Assembly: GCF_009827495.1 (NCBI RefSeq)
Contig: NZ_WTZA01000002.1
Span: forward strand, 434,001-498,000
DNA from: Tsuneonella aeria
Lineage (GTDB): Bacteria; Pseudomonadota; Alphaproteobacteria; Sphingomonadales; Sphingomonadaceae
Length of the DNA stretch: 64,000 nt
Reading direction: 5' to 3'
Position 1 is the first letter of the stretch; each line of letters starts with the position of its first letter. The position numbers were made by a program, and so were the translations under genes. This document shows, piece after piece, positions 53,157-63,613 of the stretch. Below the pieces are notes generated by a model that searched no databases, was not told where the DNA came from, and saw nothing but the letters and a program-made list of their open reading frames with translations.

Positions 53157-54443
53157 TCAGGTCAACGTGAGGCGAAGGGCCAGCGCGGCCAGGGTCACCA
53201 GCAGGATCGGCGTGGTCAGGGTGATGCCGACGCGGAAGTAATAGCCCCAGCCGATCGTCACGCCCTTCTGACCCAGCACATGCAGCCACAGCAGCGTCGC
53301 GAGCGAACCGATCGGGGTGATCTTGGGCCCGAGATCGCAGCCAATGACGTTGGCGTAGATCATCGCGTCCCGAACAGGTCCGGTGGCGCCGCTTGCGTCG
53401 ATCGACAATGCGCCGACGAGGACGGTGGGCATGTTGTTCATGCCCGAAGAAAGCACTGCCGACAGGATGCCTGTTCCGAAGGTGGCGCCCCACACACCGC
53501 CCTCTGCCGAGCGTTCGAGCAGTTCCGCTATGACAGCGGCGAGCCCGGCGTTGCTCATGCCGTATACGACCAGATACATGCCGAGCGAGAAGATCACGAC
53601 CTGCCAGGGGGCCTCGCGGATCACGTGGCCGGTCGGAATGGCCTGTCCGCGCGCAGCGATGGAAATGAGCGCCAGCGCGCCGGCCGCCGCGACCGCGCTG
53701 ATCGGCACGCCGAGCGGATCGAGGACGAAGAAACCGACCAGCAGCAATGCCAGAACCACCCATCCGGCGCGAAAAGTCGCGCTGTCTTGGATCGCCTCTT
53801 CCGGAGCGCGCAGCTGGGTGAGGTCGTAGGTGGCTGGAATGTCCTTGCGGAAGAACACCATCAGCGCTGTCAGCGTGGCCGCGATGGCGGCAAGATCGAC
53901 CGGCACCATAACCAGCGCATATTCGCCGAACCCGATGTCGAAGAAATCGGCCGACACGATATTGACGAGGTTCGAGACGACCAGCGGCAGGCTGGCGGTA
54001 TCGGCGATGAAACCTGCCGCCATGACAAAGGCCAGCGTCGCCTTGGCGTTGTAGCCCAGCGCGCGGAGCATCGCGATTACGATCGGGGTCAGGATCAGCG
54101 CGGCACCATCATTGGCGAAGACCGCCGCAACGCCTGCGCCGAGCAGCACCACGAGCACGAACAGCATACGCCCGTTCCCGCGGCCCCATCGCGCGACATG
54201 GAGCGCGGCCCACTCGAAGAACCCCGCGCGGTCGAGAATCAGACTGATGAGAATGATCGCGACGAAAGCGCCGGTCGCATTCCAGATGATGTTCCACACC
54301 ACCGGAATGTCGGCGAGCGAGATCACGCCGGCGGCAAGCGCCACCAAGGCTCCCCCGATAGCACTCCATCCGATGCCAAGTCCACGCGGCTGCCAGATCA
54401 CCAAGGTGATGGTGGCGAAGAAAATTCCGATGGCAAGCAGCAT
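53157..54443 (-). CDS. arsB: Arsenite efflux permease ArsB
   Basis: A 428-residue inner-membrane protein with about 11-12 membrane spans of the ArsB/NhaD type (not ACR3). Typical blocks: [56 protein letters not shown] and [17 protein letters not shown]. It exports arsenite using the proton gradient; no arsA is present. The ATG at 54441-54443 overlaps the arsC stop (ATGA). Part of an arsR-arsC-arsB-arsH unit on the minus strand. Confidence 0.93.
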   Translation of the reverse strand: MLLAIGIFFATITLVIWQPRGLGIGWSAIGGALVALAAGVISLADIPVVWNIIWNATGAFVAIILISLILDRAGFFEWAALHVARWGRGNGRMLFVLVVLLGAGVAAVFANDGAALILTPIVIAMLRALGYNAKATLAFVMAAGFIADTASLPLVVSNLVNIVSADFFDIGFGEYALVMVPVDLAAIAATLTALMVFFRKDIPATYDLTQLRAPEEAIQDSATFRAGWVVLALLLVGFFVLDPLGVPISAVAAAGALALISIAARGQAIPTGHVIREAPWQVVIFSLGMYLVVYGMSNAGLAAVIAELLERSAEGGVWGATFGTGILSAVLSSGMNNMPTVLVGALSIDASGATGPVRDAMIYANVIGCDLGPKITPIGSLATLLWLHVLGQKGVTIGWGYYFRVGITLTTPILLVTLAALALRLTLT

Positions 54444-54871
54444 CAAGCGATACGCTGGCCGGTCTCGCCCACGATTTGCTCACCGTCCTCCTTGGCGAAG
54501 GCGCCGCGCTGGGGATTTGGCAGGATGTCGAGCACCGCCTCGGACGGGCGGCACAGGCGGACACCGAGCGGCGAGACGACGAGCGGGCGATTGATCAGGA
54601 TCGGGTGGTCCATTATCGCATCGACCAGCGCCGCATCGCTCAAGCTCTCGTCGCCAAGCCCGAGTTCGGCATAAGGTGTGCCCTTTTCACGAAGCACCTC
54701 TCGGGGACTCAGTCCGGCGCGGTCGATCAGGCTTTCGAGCATGCTGCGCGATGGCGGGGTCTTGAGGTATTCCACGACGTGCGGTTCGATCCCGGCATTG
54801 CGGATCATTGCCAGAGTATTGCGCGACGTGCCGCATTCGGGATTGTGATAGATGACGATGTCGGTGGGCAC
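54443..54871 (-). CDS. arsC: Arsenate reductase, glutaredoxin-linked type
   Basis: A 142-residue reductase that converts arsenate to arsenite with glutathione and glutaredoxin. The active-site pattern [18 protein letters not shown] carries the catalytic Cys, and [19 protein letters not shown] contains the conserved Arg residues of the family. The GTG at 54871 has AAGGAA upstream; longer frames run into the arsR gap. Start lies 40 bases after arsR. Confidence 0.94.
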   Translation of the reverse strand: MPTDIVIYHNPECGTSRNTLAMIRNAGIEPHVVEYLKTPPSRSMLESLIDRAGLSPREVLREKGTPYAELGLGDESLSDAALVDAIMDHPILINRPLVVSPLGVRLCRPSEAVLDILPNPQRGAFAKEDGEQIVGETGQRIA

Positions 54872-54911
54872 AGAGATTTCCTTCACAAGAGGAGCGCCGA
54901 GCGCGGGTCGC

Positions 54912-55244
54912 TCAGCAAAATTCGGCAAGCTCTGCGGCGAGCGGTTCGCAAAGGTCCGCACGTCCGCCGCAGCAGTCCTTCGCCAGGAACAGCATCAGAT
55001 CGCGCAGGGTCTCGATGTTCGCGCGCTGGATTATCTGTCTCCCCCGCTTTTCCGGAACGACAAGGTCGGCGGCGACGAGGATGGCGAGGTGGCTGGAAAA
55101 CGTGCTCTGACTGAGCCCCGATGCGTCTACGAGTTGCCCGGTGGAAAGGCCCTCTGGTTCGTTACGCACCAGACGCCGGAAGGCGTCGAGGCGGGTTGGA
55201 TGAGAGAGAGCAGCAAGGGACTCAAGGGCGCTGGAGGTTTGCAT
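54912..55244 (-). CDS. arsR: ArsR-family arsenite-responsive repressor
   Basis: A 110-residue winged-helix repressor. The DNA-reading part is seen at LSTGQLVDASGLSQSTFSSHLAILVAADLVVPEKRGRQIIQ. Arsenite is probably bound by Cys residues near the C-terminus (KDCCGGRADLC and the final FC), a position unlike the E. coli CVC site in helix 3 but known from other ArsR types. The ATG at 55244 lies only about 8 bases from the -10 of the promoter, so the message may be leaderless or nearly so. Confidence 0.9.
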   Translation of the reverse strand: MQTSSALESLAALSHPTRLDAFRRLVRNEPEGLSTGQLVDASGLSQSTFSSHLAILVAADLVVPEKRGRQIIQRANIETLRDLMLFLAKDCCGGRADLCEPLAAELAEFC

Positions 55245-55245
55245 C

Positions 55246-55280
55246 CATCGGCATTTACCGATGGGACAAATTGACGTCAA
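55246..55280 (-). promoter_or_regulatory. arsR operon promoter and candidate operator
   Basis: Minus-strand -35 TTGACG (55280-55275), 17-base spacer, -10 TAAATG (55257-55252). A perfect 6-bp inverted repeat CATCGG/CCGATG (55246-55263) is centred on the -10, as expected for an ArsR operator. Confidence 0.55.
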
Positions 55281-55389
55281 ATTCTATCGGAAATTATCGA
55301 TGAATGAATAGCTGGCTTCAACCAGACCTCCAAGCAAGTCGCTAGCGCGAACGTCCGGTTGCATCGGAATAGGTGCCACAAGCGGTCCG

Positions 55390-55917
55390 TCAAGCCCAGT
55401 CAAGCACAGCGCCGACCCTCTGTTTTACCCGCTGGGCTGTCTCCGGCTTTGAGAGCCAGATTTTCGCCAGCAGGTCGCGAATCGCGGGACCGTCGACATC
55501 TGCCACCGGTAAATCGCCGATGAAGGGGTAAGCATAAGCTTCGAGTGAAGAAAGCCACTGCGCCCGATGCTTTGTGTTCCTCCAGCCGGCTTTACGCTCC
55601 TCGTGGAAGGCTTCCGCGGCTTCGCGAAAAGTCAGAGGCTGGGACTCTGCTTTCTGCTCTTCCTTCTCTCTGAGAGGATCCTTTCCAGATCGAGCGATGG
55701 CCCTCAGCTCGTCTGCCTTGCTACGAGCGTCGGCAAGAGTGACATCTTCGAAACTGCCCAACCCTATGTCGCGACGCTTGCCGTTGACGGTGAGGCGAAG
55801 AACCCAACTCTTGGAACCGGACTCTTTCACGTAGAGCATCAGGCCTCGACTATCTGTGTACCTCCCAGGCTCCTTCAGCGCCTTCGCCTTGATCGCAGTC
55901 AGACCCGACATTCCCAT
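55390..55917 (-). pseudogene. Truncated tyrosine integrase (N-terminal part only)
   Basis: One hundred and seventy-five residues of a P4-type integrase: the DUF4102 arm-binding domain (KAKALKEPGRYTDSRGLMLYVKESGSKSWVLRL, then GLGSFEDVTLADARSKADELR) and the core-binding SAM-like region (AWRN.. to VKQRVGAVLDWA). The frame ends in a stop at the place where full-length relatives continue with the catalytic domain, so the Arg-His-Arg-Tyr residues are missing. Start at 55917 or 55911. It lies near the right end of the island and reads inward. Confidence 0.8.
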
Positions 55918-56050
55918 TCCTGTTCCCACCTAATGAGGTGATTCGACGCGGACTCCAGTGAACGGTAGCGGATAGAATTGCGAGCAAGACTATGATATTG
56001 CTGGCTTCATATGGTCAAAGGCGGACAATGCCGACCAAAGGTTATACGGA

Positions 56051-56066
56051 CTCCCGCTCCGCCATT
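56051..56066 (+). repeat. Right attachment-site core (attR)
   Basis: Second copy of the 16-bp repeat CTCCCGCTCCGCCATT. Beyond it, chromosomal genes resume with the TonB-like gene at 56160. Confidence 0.75.
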
Positions 56067-56159
56067 GCCCCAACAAATGAAATCATGCGGAAGGTCGCAC
56101 GGTCCGCCAGTGGATTCGCGGTCGGAGCCAATCCGGGTGAGCATCGTTGATGTCACGCG

Positions 56160-56861
56160 ATGTACGATGGTGGAGCGGAGAGCCGGCCCCGGCGTTTCGG
56201 CGCCATGGCGACTGCGCTGGCGGTTAACGCTATCATGGGGGCGGCGCTTGTCTGGGGCCTGGCGCAAAGCGGAGACGGGCCTGCTCTCGCGCCCCCGAAC
56301 ATCGCCACTTTCACCGTGCGGCCGCCTGACCCTCCCGAGCCGGAGCCTTCGCCGCGTCCGTCCGATCGATCGGAGAGCGAGGCATCGGCCGGCGGCGGAA
56401 GCCCCGCCATCGTGGCAGCGGCGATACCCGTCGCGCCCTCCAGCCCAGCGGTCGCCTCGACCCAGTCGCCGGCCGCCGCGAGTGGCAGCGGAACCGGAAC
56501 GGGAACGGGCGCGGGCAGCGGGAGCGGCGCTGGTCCGGGTAGCGGGGTGGGCGGAGACGGAACGGGCGGCATCGCAATCCCGGCGCGCCGCCTGTCAGGC
56601 GCGCTCCAGGATCGGGATTACCCGCGCTCCCTTGCGGACCGGGGTGCCAGCGGCACCGTGCGGATCGGGTTTCGCGTACGCACCGATGGGCGAGTGGATC
56701 GGTGCACGATCGCGCAGTCGAGCGGTCACGTGGAACTCGACAGCCTGACCTGCGCGCTGTTCACTCAGCGGTTCCGCTTTGCGCCGGCCACGAATGCCGA
56801 TGGCCAGCCGGTCGAATCGACATTGCAGACCAGTTTTACTTGGGGAACTCGCCGGCGCTGA
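56160..56861 (+). CDS. TonB-like protein with Gly-rich linker
   Basis: A 233-residue membrane-anchored protein: cytosolic N-terminus, TM helix AMATALAVNAIMGAALVWGL, a Pro/Ser/Gly-rich periplasmic spacer with repeated GSGTGTG, and a C-terminal TonB domain (SLADRGASGTVRIGFRVRTDGRVDRCTIAQSSGHVELDSL, ending RFRFAPATNADGQ). Energy-coupling or peptidoglycan-linked TonB proteins of this size are common in sphingomonads. It ends 4 bases before the convergent L,D-transpeptidase gene end. No ExbBD genes are adjacent. Confidence 0.8.
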   Translation: MYDGGAESRPRRFGAMATALAVNAIMGAALVWGLAQSGDGPALAPPNIATFTVRPPDPPEPEPSPRPSDRSESEASAGGGSPAIVAAAIPVAPSSPAVASTQSPAAASGSGTGTGTGAGSGSGAGPGSGVGGDGTGGIAIPARRLSGALQDRDYPRSLADRGASGTVRIGFRVRTDGRVDRCTIAQSSGHVELDSLTCALFTQRFRFAPATNADGQPVESTLQTSFTWGTRRR

Positions 56862-56865
56862 ACAG

Positions 56866-58230
56866 TCAGTCGTTCTGCGCGAACCGCATGCGCGCATCCC
56901 GTCCATAGACATCATCCCGGAACGCGATTCCTTTCGCGGTGGGGAACGCGGTGAGGTAGGTAATGTACACGGGGACAACCGTCGGCAGGTCCACGCGCTG
57001 TTCCGGCTTGGCGGTGGTCTTGAAACGCGACTGGCCGAGCAGCCACTTGCCGAACCGATCCGCATCTTCCAGGCGGACGCACCCGTTGCTGAACTGGCGA
57101 TCCTCCTTCTTGAGAAGCGCCCGCTCAGGCGTGTCATGAAGGTAGATGCCCTGGGCATTCGGGAATTCGTACTTCACCTTGCCCATGAAGTTGCTGCCGC
57201 CGGGCTTCTGGCGGACGTGCGGCGGCGGCGCGCCGGCTGCAACCGACTTCCAGTCCACGGCTGCCGGATCGAGGATTTCGGCATCCGCATCGTACCCCGA
57301 GAGCACTTCATATCCGCCCTGGCGAAGGTAACGCGTCCCGCCCTTGATCACGCGCTGGGCAATCTTTCCCTGCACCATGTCGGGGGGAACGTTCCAATAG
57401 GGGTTGAAGATGGCGTAGCGGATGAACCCGGCCATCGGGGGAGTCGGCGTCTCCGGCGTTCCCACCACGACCTTCATCGTATCGACCGGCTTGCCGTTTT
57501 CGTACATCCACAGCCGCGCGCTTGCCGCATCGACGAGCACGTACCGCTCTGCCGGCGTGGCAGGGAGAGCACGAATGCGGTCGAGATTCGTCCAGATGAT
57601 CCGGCGCTCGTCAGCCGAGAAGGTGGCCGCTTCCATCGCATCGCGGAGCGGCGCATAGAACGGGTGCATCCACCCCATGTCCTTGATGTAGGTCGCCAGC
57701 GAAGGGGCCTTGTCGGCAGCCGAAAGGGCCGACACCGGCGTGGGCACGACGGGTGCGAGAACCCTGCTTTCCAGGATCATGTCGCTGCGCGGCGCCGCGC
57801 GAACGGCGCGCACGTAGTTCGCGAACAGTTCCGAAAGCCGCACGTCCGCTTTCGCGATAGCCGAGGCACGGCCATCGGCCGCGCGATCGAGATCGCGGCG
57901 TATCGACCGAGTCTGGAATCGTTTGACGGTGCGTTCGTCCAGCCCATCGAACTGGGCGGTTTCCAGCCGGTGGAGTAGGGCGCGGGCCGCTTCGCCCGCG
58001 GTCCCGTCGTTCATCAGCCATAGCGGTTGGTATTCGCGGGCCCGGTAGAACCGATCGAGATCGCCTGCCTCGTTCGCGATCGCTGCCTGAACAGGCGAGC
58101 GCAAACCCTGCCGCGTCTCTGCCGCATGGGCGGCGATGGGTGCGGTCGTCATCACGACGACCGCGCCCATGCCTGCGACGAGCATCGCGCCTGCGGACAG
58201 CGCCCGGAAGGCGCGTGAAGTGCTCGTCAT
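56866..58230 (-). CDS. L,D-transpeptidase, YcbB-like
   Basis: A 454-residue exported cell-wall enzyme with a signal peptide (GAMLVAGMGAVVVMTTAPIAAHA) and a large YcbB-type scaffold domain, then the YkuD catalytic domain at about 250-410. The catalytic His is in GIYLHDTPERALL and the Cys in FSNGCVRLEDADRFGKW. It forms 3-3 crosslinks in peptidoglycan or attaches lipoproteins to it. The signal peptide fixes the start at 58230; the open frame continues upstream without reason. It starts 7 bases after the stop of the glycine-zipper gene, so the two form one operon. Confidence 0.9.
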   Translation of the reverse strand: MTSTSRAFRALSAGAMLVAGMGAVVVMTTAPIAAHAAETRQGLRSPVQAAIANEAGDLDRFYRAREYQPLWLMNDGTAGEAARALLHRLETAQFDGLDERTVKRFQTRSIRRDLDRAADGRASAIAKADVRLSELFANYVRAVRAAPRSDMILESRVLAPVVPTPVSALSAADKAPSLATYIKDMGWMHPFYAPLRDAMEAATFSADERRIIWTNLDRIRALPATPAERYVLVDAASARLWMYENGKPVDTMKVVVGTPETPTPPMAGFIRYAIFNPYWNVPPDMVQGKIAQRVIKGGTRYLRQGGYEVLSGYDADAEILDPAAVDWKSVAAGAPPPHVRQKPGGSNFMGKVKYEFPNAQGIYLHDTPERALLKKEDRQFSNGCVRLEDADRFGKWLLGQSRFKTTAKPEQRVDLPTVVPVYITYLTAFPTAKGIAFRDDVYGRDARMRFAQND

Positions 58231-58237
58231 TCCTGTC

Positions 58238-58810
58238 TTACCCTCGTTCGCCGGTGTAAGTGACCGGTGCGGTCTGTTGCACGGTGGGCGCACCGGGATA
58301 GTACTGTCCTTCGCGGACATACCCGTCGACGCAGCCGTCGTTGTTGTTGTCGGCCCAGATCGCGCCGCCGAGACCGCCGACCGCGGCACCGATCGCCGCG
58401 CCTTCCAGCACGCCGAGACCGCCGATCAGGGCGCCCGCGCCGGCACCCACAGCGGCGCCGGCGACGCCGGTCTGAACCGCCGTACCGGCAACGCTACGGC
58501 AGTTGCGCGCCGCCTGGTAATTCGTGGGCGAACCTTCGTAGTACTGGCCCTGATAAACGTAGCCATCGGCGCGGCCGTCACGGTCGCGGTCGGCCCAGAC
58601 GGCACCGGCAAGCCCGCCGACAGCGGCACCGATCGCGGCACCGGTGAGGAGATCGCCACCGGCAACGGCAGCAACGCCCGCGCCGCCCGCGGCACCGATT
58701 GCCGCACCGGTTCCGGCACTGGCGAGCGTGTCGTCATTGTTCCCGTAGGAGGTGCACGCGCCGAGCGGCAAGGCAGCGGCTGCGGCCAAAGTGAGAAGAG
58801 GATGCTTCAT
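58238..58810 (-). CDS. Glycine-zipper lipoprotein with two EF-hand-like loops
   Basis: A 190-residue lipoprotein (lipobox LPLGAC). Two similar halves each carry a glycine zipper (GAAIGAAVGGLAGAVWADRD and GAAIGAAVGGLGGAIWADNN), immediately followed by a calcium-type loop DRDRDGRADGYVYQGQYYEG or DNNNDGCVDGYVREGQYYPG. The repeat suggests duplication. It heads an operon with the L,D-transpeptidase and has an exact EcfG-type promoter at 58904-58880, hinting at envelope-stress induction. Confidence 0.85.
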   Translation of the reverse strand: MKHPLLTLAAAAALPLGACTSYGNNDDTLASAGTGAAIGAAGGAGVAAVAGGDLLTGAAIGAAVGGLAGAVWADRDRDGRADGYVYQGQYYEGSPTNYQAARNCRSVAGTAVQTGVAGAAVGAGAGALIGGLGVLEGAAIGAAVGGLGGAIWADNNNDGCVDGYVREGQYYPGAPTVQQTAPVTYTGERG

Positions 58811-60103
<1,293 letters not shown>

Positions 60104-60150
60104 CGCCTCTTTCCTTCCGGATCGCCCACGCTATAGGGACGCGTCGCTGC

Positions 60151-60225
60151 TGGGGCGTCGCCAAGTGGTAAGGCACCGGTTTTTGGTACCGGCATTCGCA
60201 GGTTCGAATCCTGCCGCCCCAGCCA
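60151..60225 (+). tRNA. tRNA-Gln (TTG)
   Basis: Acceptor TGGGGCG pairs with CGCCCCA (60215-60221), discriminator G, CCA encoded. The anticodon stem CCGGT/ACCGG holds loop TTTTGGT, giving anticodon TTG for CAA. The T loop is TTCGAATCC. Sequence right after it (GTGGCACC at 60286 and 60299) resembles integrase arm repeats. Confidence 0.95.
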
Positions 60226-60345
60226 GTTTTCTGAATCAGTTCAAGCGCTTGAAGAAACAGCGGTTTCTCAGCGAGTCAAAACCGCGTGGCACCTTGCCGT
60301 GGCACCCTCTCGTGGTCTCGATTCGGGCACCATGAATCGGCCGCA

Positions 60346-62358
60346 TTATCGAGGCAAGGTCATCTTGCAATTTTGCTGTTCACAGCCCCACCCCGGGTCT
60401 GGGAACCCGTGCTGCCGCATCACCTGTCTGGCCTGCGCCACGGTCTGCTGTTGCGCTGGGGAAAGGACAGTCCGCGCCTCTCCCAGCATCTTCTCCAGCG
60501 CAACAGCCGCGGACTGCGCCTTCTGGCGCTCCTGGTCCGTTGCGAAGCGCTCCGCCACCACCATTCTTGCCCAATCCGGCGCGGGCAATTTGCTAAATGC
60601 GGCCATCGGCGGCGTCAGCTTCGCGACCACCGAAGGATTCGCCACGATGCGATCGCCCATGATCCTCGTGCCGTCGGGGAATGGGCTGAGCGCGTTCACC
60701 ACCATCACCCAACGCTGATGGTCCGCCAAGGCTGAGCGGGCGGCAATCTCGACCGCTGCCGCTTCATCTGCCTTCCCGCGAGCCGCAGCCAGCGCATCCT
60801 TCGCGCGCTTCTCCCTCTCGGTAACGTCGACCTGTTGCTGATCCAACAGACGGAGCGCGGCACGGTGCCCCTCGACATCCCTCGCGTGGCGTTCGCGTTC
60901 ATCGCGCAGTCGCGCGTCCCGAGCATCCGCGTCCCGCTTTTGCTTTTCGAGTTCCGTTTCCCGGGCAGCCAGTCGATCCTTCAACGCGCGAATACGCTCC
61001 AGCGCAATCGCGAGGGTTCGGGCGATGATATTGAGCCCTGCCGACCAAGGGCTACGGAAGGCGGCGCTTTCCTCGGGGGTCATGCGGTTCGAGTTGAGGG
61101 TGAAGGTCGTTGCGTTTGTCCGCAGGTCGAGTCCTGATTGGTCATCGGATGCGCGGGCAAGCAGGGCGAGCTGCGCCACGTGCACCGATCGCTCCTCATC
61201 AAGCCTGCGTTTATCCGCCATCACCGAGGCAAGGAGTGCATCGGCGGCCTTGCGCGAATCCTCAGCGTTACGGCGTGCGCGACTAGCCGCGAATTGATCC
61301 TCGCTTGCCTTGGTCCGGGCGGCAACAGCTTCGAGATCCGCCTTGATGCGGTCGGCTCTTGCCTTCAATGCCTCTGCCTGGGCTCGTTCGGCCTCCGCGC
61401 GCGCCTCATCGGCGCGGCGTCGCAGATCGCCGAGCCGAGCGGCCTGCTCTTCCTCTCGCCGTCGGGCGGCCTCGAGGCGGGCGGTCGCTTCTTGCGACTT
61501 CGAATCGGCGTCGATTCTTGCGGCTTCGGCACTTTCGCGCGCGGCGGCGGCAGCCGCGGCATCGCCCGCGGCTTTGTCTCGCGGACGGGTTGTCTCGGCC
61601 CGTTCTTCGTCCGCTGCTTCCCTGGCGGCCCGAGCGGCTGCTTCCATATTTTGTCACGGCGGCCTCACGAGCGACCAGTTCGCGGCTGCGCTCCTGGGCG
61701 GCGTGCTCCTTCTCCGTGAGCTCGGCGTCGCGAAGCTGTTCCGCCGACCTCCAGTCAGGGCCGGCGATCAGCTTCGGGGCACCGCGCTTTACGCCTTGCA
61801 GGCCCATCTCATCCCGGAAATATTCGAAAAGTGCGTCCTGAAGCGCAAGCGCGGAACCGCGAGGGGTTGGATCCTGGCCGTATCTCACGGCCAGGTCCTT
61901 CAAGTGGCGGCTCATCGTTACCGCCAGCTTTGCCTGATGTTTGGTCGTCTTGATGTATTTCGGCGCCACGAACGCGTCGACTACGTGTCGCCCCTCTCAT
62001 CACGATCGACACGATCGGCGAAGATGGCGTCCGTCCCGAACACCCGCTCGCAAAAGCGGCGGGCATGGTGCAGCATGTACTCAGCGTTCTCGCCATCGAC
62101 CAATTGCTTGGGGAACTGGATGATGACGTGCATTGCTTTGGCTTTCGCCTTCGGAACAAAGGCCCCCTTGATGTGGGCCCGGAACAGCGTCCGCAATTCA
62201 AGCCCCGAGGTGGTGACGGGCGGAGCATCGTAGATCGCTCGCGCCTTGGAAGTCTCGTCGAGGCGCTTTCCGTGGTTCTCCGCTTTGCGCAGGTCATTGT
62301 TGGTGAGCTGGTAGATGGGGACTGCGCCTGCCACGCCGGCGACGGCGCTTTTTTTCAT
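60346..62358 (-). pseudogene. Plasmid mobilisation (Pre/MobV-like) relaxase gene, broken by two frameshifts
   Basis: Three overlapping frames form one interrupted gene of about 665 codons. The first (62358-61981) has the N-terminal relaxase part with AMHVIIQFPKQLVDGENAEY and VDRDERGDT, matching the DEx3H region of Mob proteins once a missing base near 61991-61994 (a G run on the minus strand) is restored; the second frame then reads HVVDAFVAPKYIKTTKHQAKL. A second shift near 61648-61652 joins the long C-terminal coiled coil (Ala/Arg/Glu heptads to 61000) and the tail ending GCEQQNCKMTLPR. It is far longer at the C-terminus than simple Mob proteins. Not expected to work as such unless the shifts are sequencing errors. 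Confidence 0.7.
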
Positions 62359-63097
62359 GGCAGCCTCGCGCGCCGCTCAGCGGTCCGTTGAGAAAAAGAA
62401 GAACACGCTCTTCTTTTTTCCTGACTGGAAAAAGGCGTGTTGGGGGGAGCACCCCCCAAGCCCCCAACGGTCCTCGCTCGCCGCTGCGGACCGTGGCTTT
62501 CCCGGGCAGGGGAAAGCCCGTCTGAAGGGGTCGGTTCTCCACACCGCTGTCATCGAGACAGAGGTGTGGAGACGAAAACACAGCCGTGTTCGCCAGCGTC
62601 GGATCACGCCTCATCGGCTTTCTCCTTGCTGACGAGTGGCAACTCGCGCGGACCTGCTGGAGGCAGGTCGCTCTCGCTTGCCAACGGCTGTGTCTTCACA
62701 CCCCCTTCAACATGCTCGCAAGCAGAGCGCTCGCCCGGGACGACCGGGCTCTCGGGCTCGCTTTCGCGGTCAGGGAAAGCCCGCAGCCGGAAAGAAGCGC
62801 ATGAACGCTTCCGGCGCGGCCGCGTGCGCGGCGGTATTCGAGCTGGGAGGACTGCCATCCTGCGGGGCCTCCAGATCGTGTTCCTCGTGGTCTGGTTTTG
62901 GCGGAAGCTCAGTTGAATGCCGGGTGCTTCGATGGCCTTCATCAGACACCGTCCGCGCTCATCAATCCCATGGCCTGCTGTGACGATGCGCGACGGCCAT
63001 CCAGCGTCCTGACGCTGCCCTTATCCTGGAGCTGCCCCGGCGAGCCACGCCTTCACGTGAAATTGCCAGCGCCGTAGAAAAGTCGCGCCCTACCGAG
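62359..63097. other. Non-coding region with hairpin cluster upstream of the mob gene
   Basis: Seven hundred and forty bases without a convincing gene. Contains, in order: a 10-bp stem AAAAAGAAGA/TCTTCTTTTT (62393-62418) ending in Ts, an 8-bp TTGGGGGG/CCCCCCAA stem (62440-62459), a 7-bp stem ACGGTCC/GGACCGT (62467-62494), a 9-bp stem GGCTTTCCC/GGGAAAGCC (62495-62518) and a two-part stem with arms CTCCACACC/GGTGTGGAG (62537-62571). Such an array upstream of a mob gene is typical of an oriT or replication origin. A minus-strand ORF at 62604-62942 (112 codons) and other small ORFs were not called. Confidence 0.5.
62393..62420. terminator. Strong poly-U hairpin terminator
   Basis: A 10-bp stem (62393-62402 with 62409-62418) with a 6-base loop and T-rich 3' arm, the strongest intrinsic terminator in the right end. 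It would end transcription in either direction. Confidence 0.55.
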
Positions 63098-63595
63098 CTA
63101 CAGTCGCTCCAGAATGGCTTTCATTTCCGCGATCTCGCGCTCCTGAGAAGCGATGATGCCGTCGGGCTTGAAGCAGAGGTCCCGGAGCTCCGCGTCCTGG
63201 AGCTGTGATTCCTTGCACATCAGGATTGCGCCCGAATGGTGCGGGATCATCGAACGCGCGAACTGCTTGTCCCCGACCAGCGCCTGCGTCCGCACTGCAG
63301 CGAACGCGAGAACGAATACGACAGCGAGGGCAATATAGAGAATGAGGTTGAGCCGCTTGTTCGCGTACATCGACCCCATCATCCACAGCATGAGCACGCC
63401 CATCGGCATCGCCATCGTCAGGGCCATGTAGAAGAAGTTGATGTTATGGACGAACTCGCCCCAGCCGCGGATCATCTCGAACATCACAAGATACATGATG
63501 ATCGTGCTCAGTACCATGTTGAGCCCGAACAACATGTAGTGCTTGCGCATCATCTGCTGGCTCATACCGCCCCGACCTTCGTGTCCCTGTTGCAT
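63098..63595 (-). CDS. DUF305-type membrane protein
   Basis: A 165-residue protein with three hydrophobic segments at the start (FGLNMVLSTIIMYLVMFEMI, INFFYMALTMAMPMGVLMLWMMG, LILYIALAVVFVLAFAAV), followed by a helical domain with the His-rich sequence FARSMIPHHSGAILMCKESQLQDAEL. Members of the DUF305 family carry this MIPHHxxAI motif and are often found with copper-resistance genes. No copper gene is present to confirm that here. GAGGAGAG precedes the ATG at 63595. It probably belongs to the acquired segment starting after tRNA-Gln. Confidence 0.82.
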   Translation of the reverse strand: MQQGHEGRGGMSQQMMRKHYMLFGLNMVLSTIIMYLVMFEMIRGWGEFVHNINFFYMALTMAMPMGVLMLWMMGSMYANKRLNLILYIALAVVFVLAFAAVRTQALVGDKQFARSMIPHHSGAILMCKESQLQDAELRDLCFKPDGIIASQEREIAEMKAILERL

Positions 63596-63613
63596 GCGTC
63601 TCTCCTCAGAACA

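Larger units (their letters stand above)
51528..56066. mobile_element. Arsenic-resistance genomic island inserted at tRNA-Ser
   Basis: A 16-bp direct repeat, CTCCCGCTCCGCCATT, marks both ends: 51528-51543 (tRNA 3' end) and 56051-56066. Inside lie arsR, arsC, arsB, arsH, a truncated integrase and a stretch of short repeats. Octamers GTTCCCAC lie in pairs 12 bases apart at 51597/51609 (plus) and 52033/52045 (minus), with a further copy at 55922; these look like integrase arm sites. With only half an integrase left, the island is probably fixed. Confidence 0.8.

Noticed and set aside
62604..62942. A 112-codon minus-strand ORF upstream of the mob gene
   Set aside because: Arg/Pro/Ser-rich with no motif; equal-length ORFs exist on the other strand, so coding cannot be argued.
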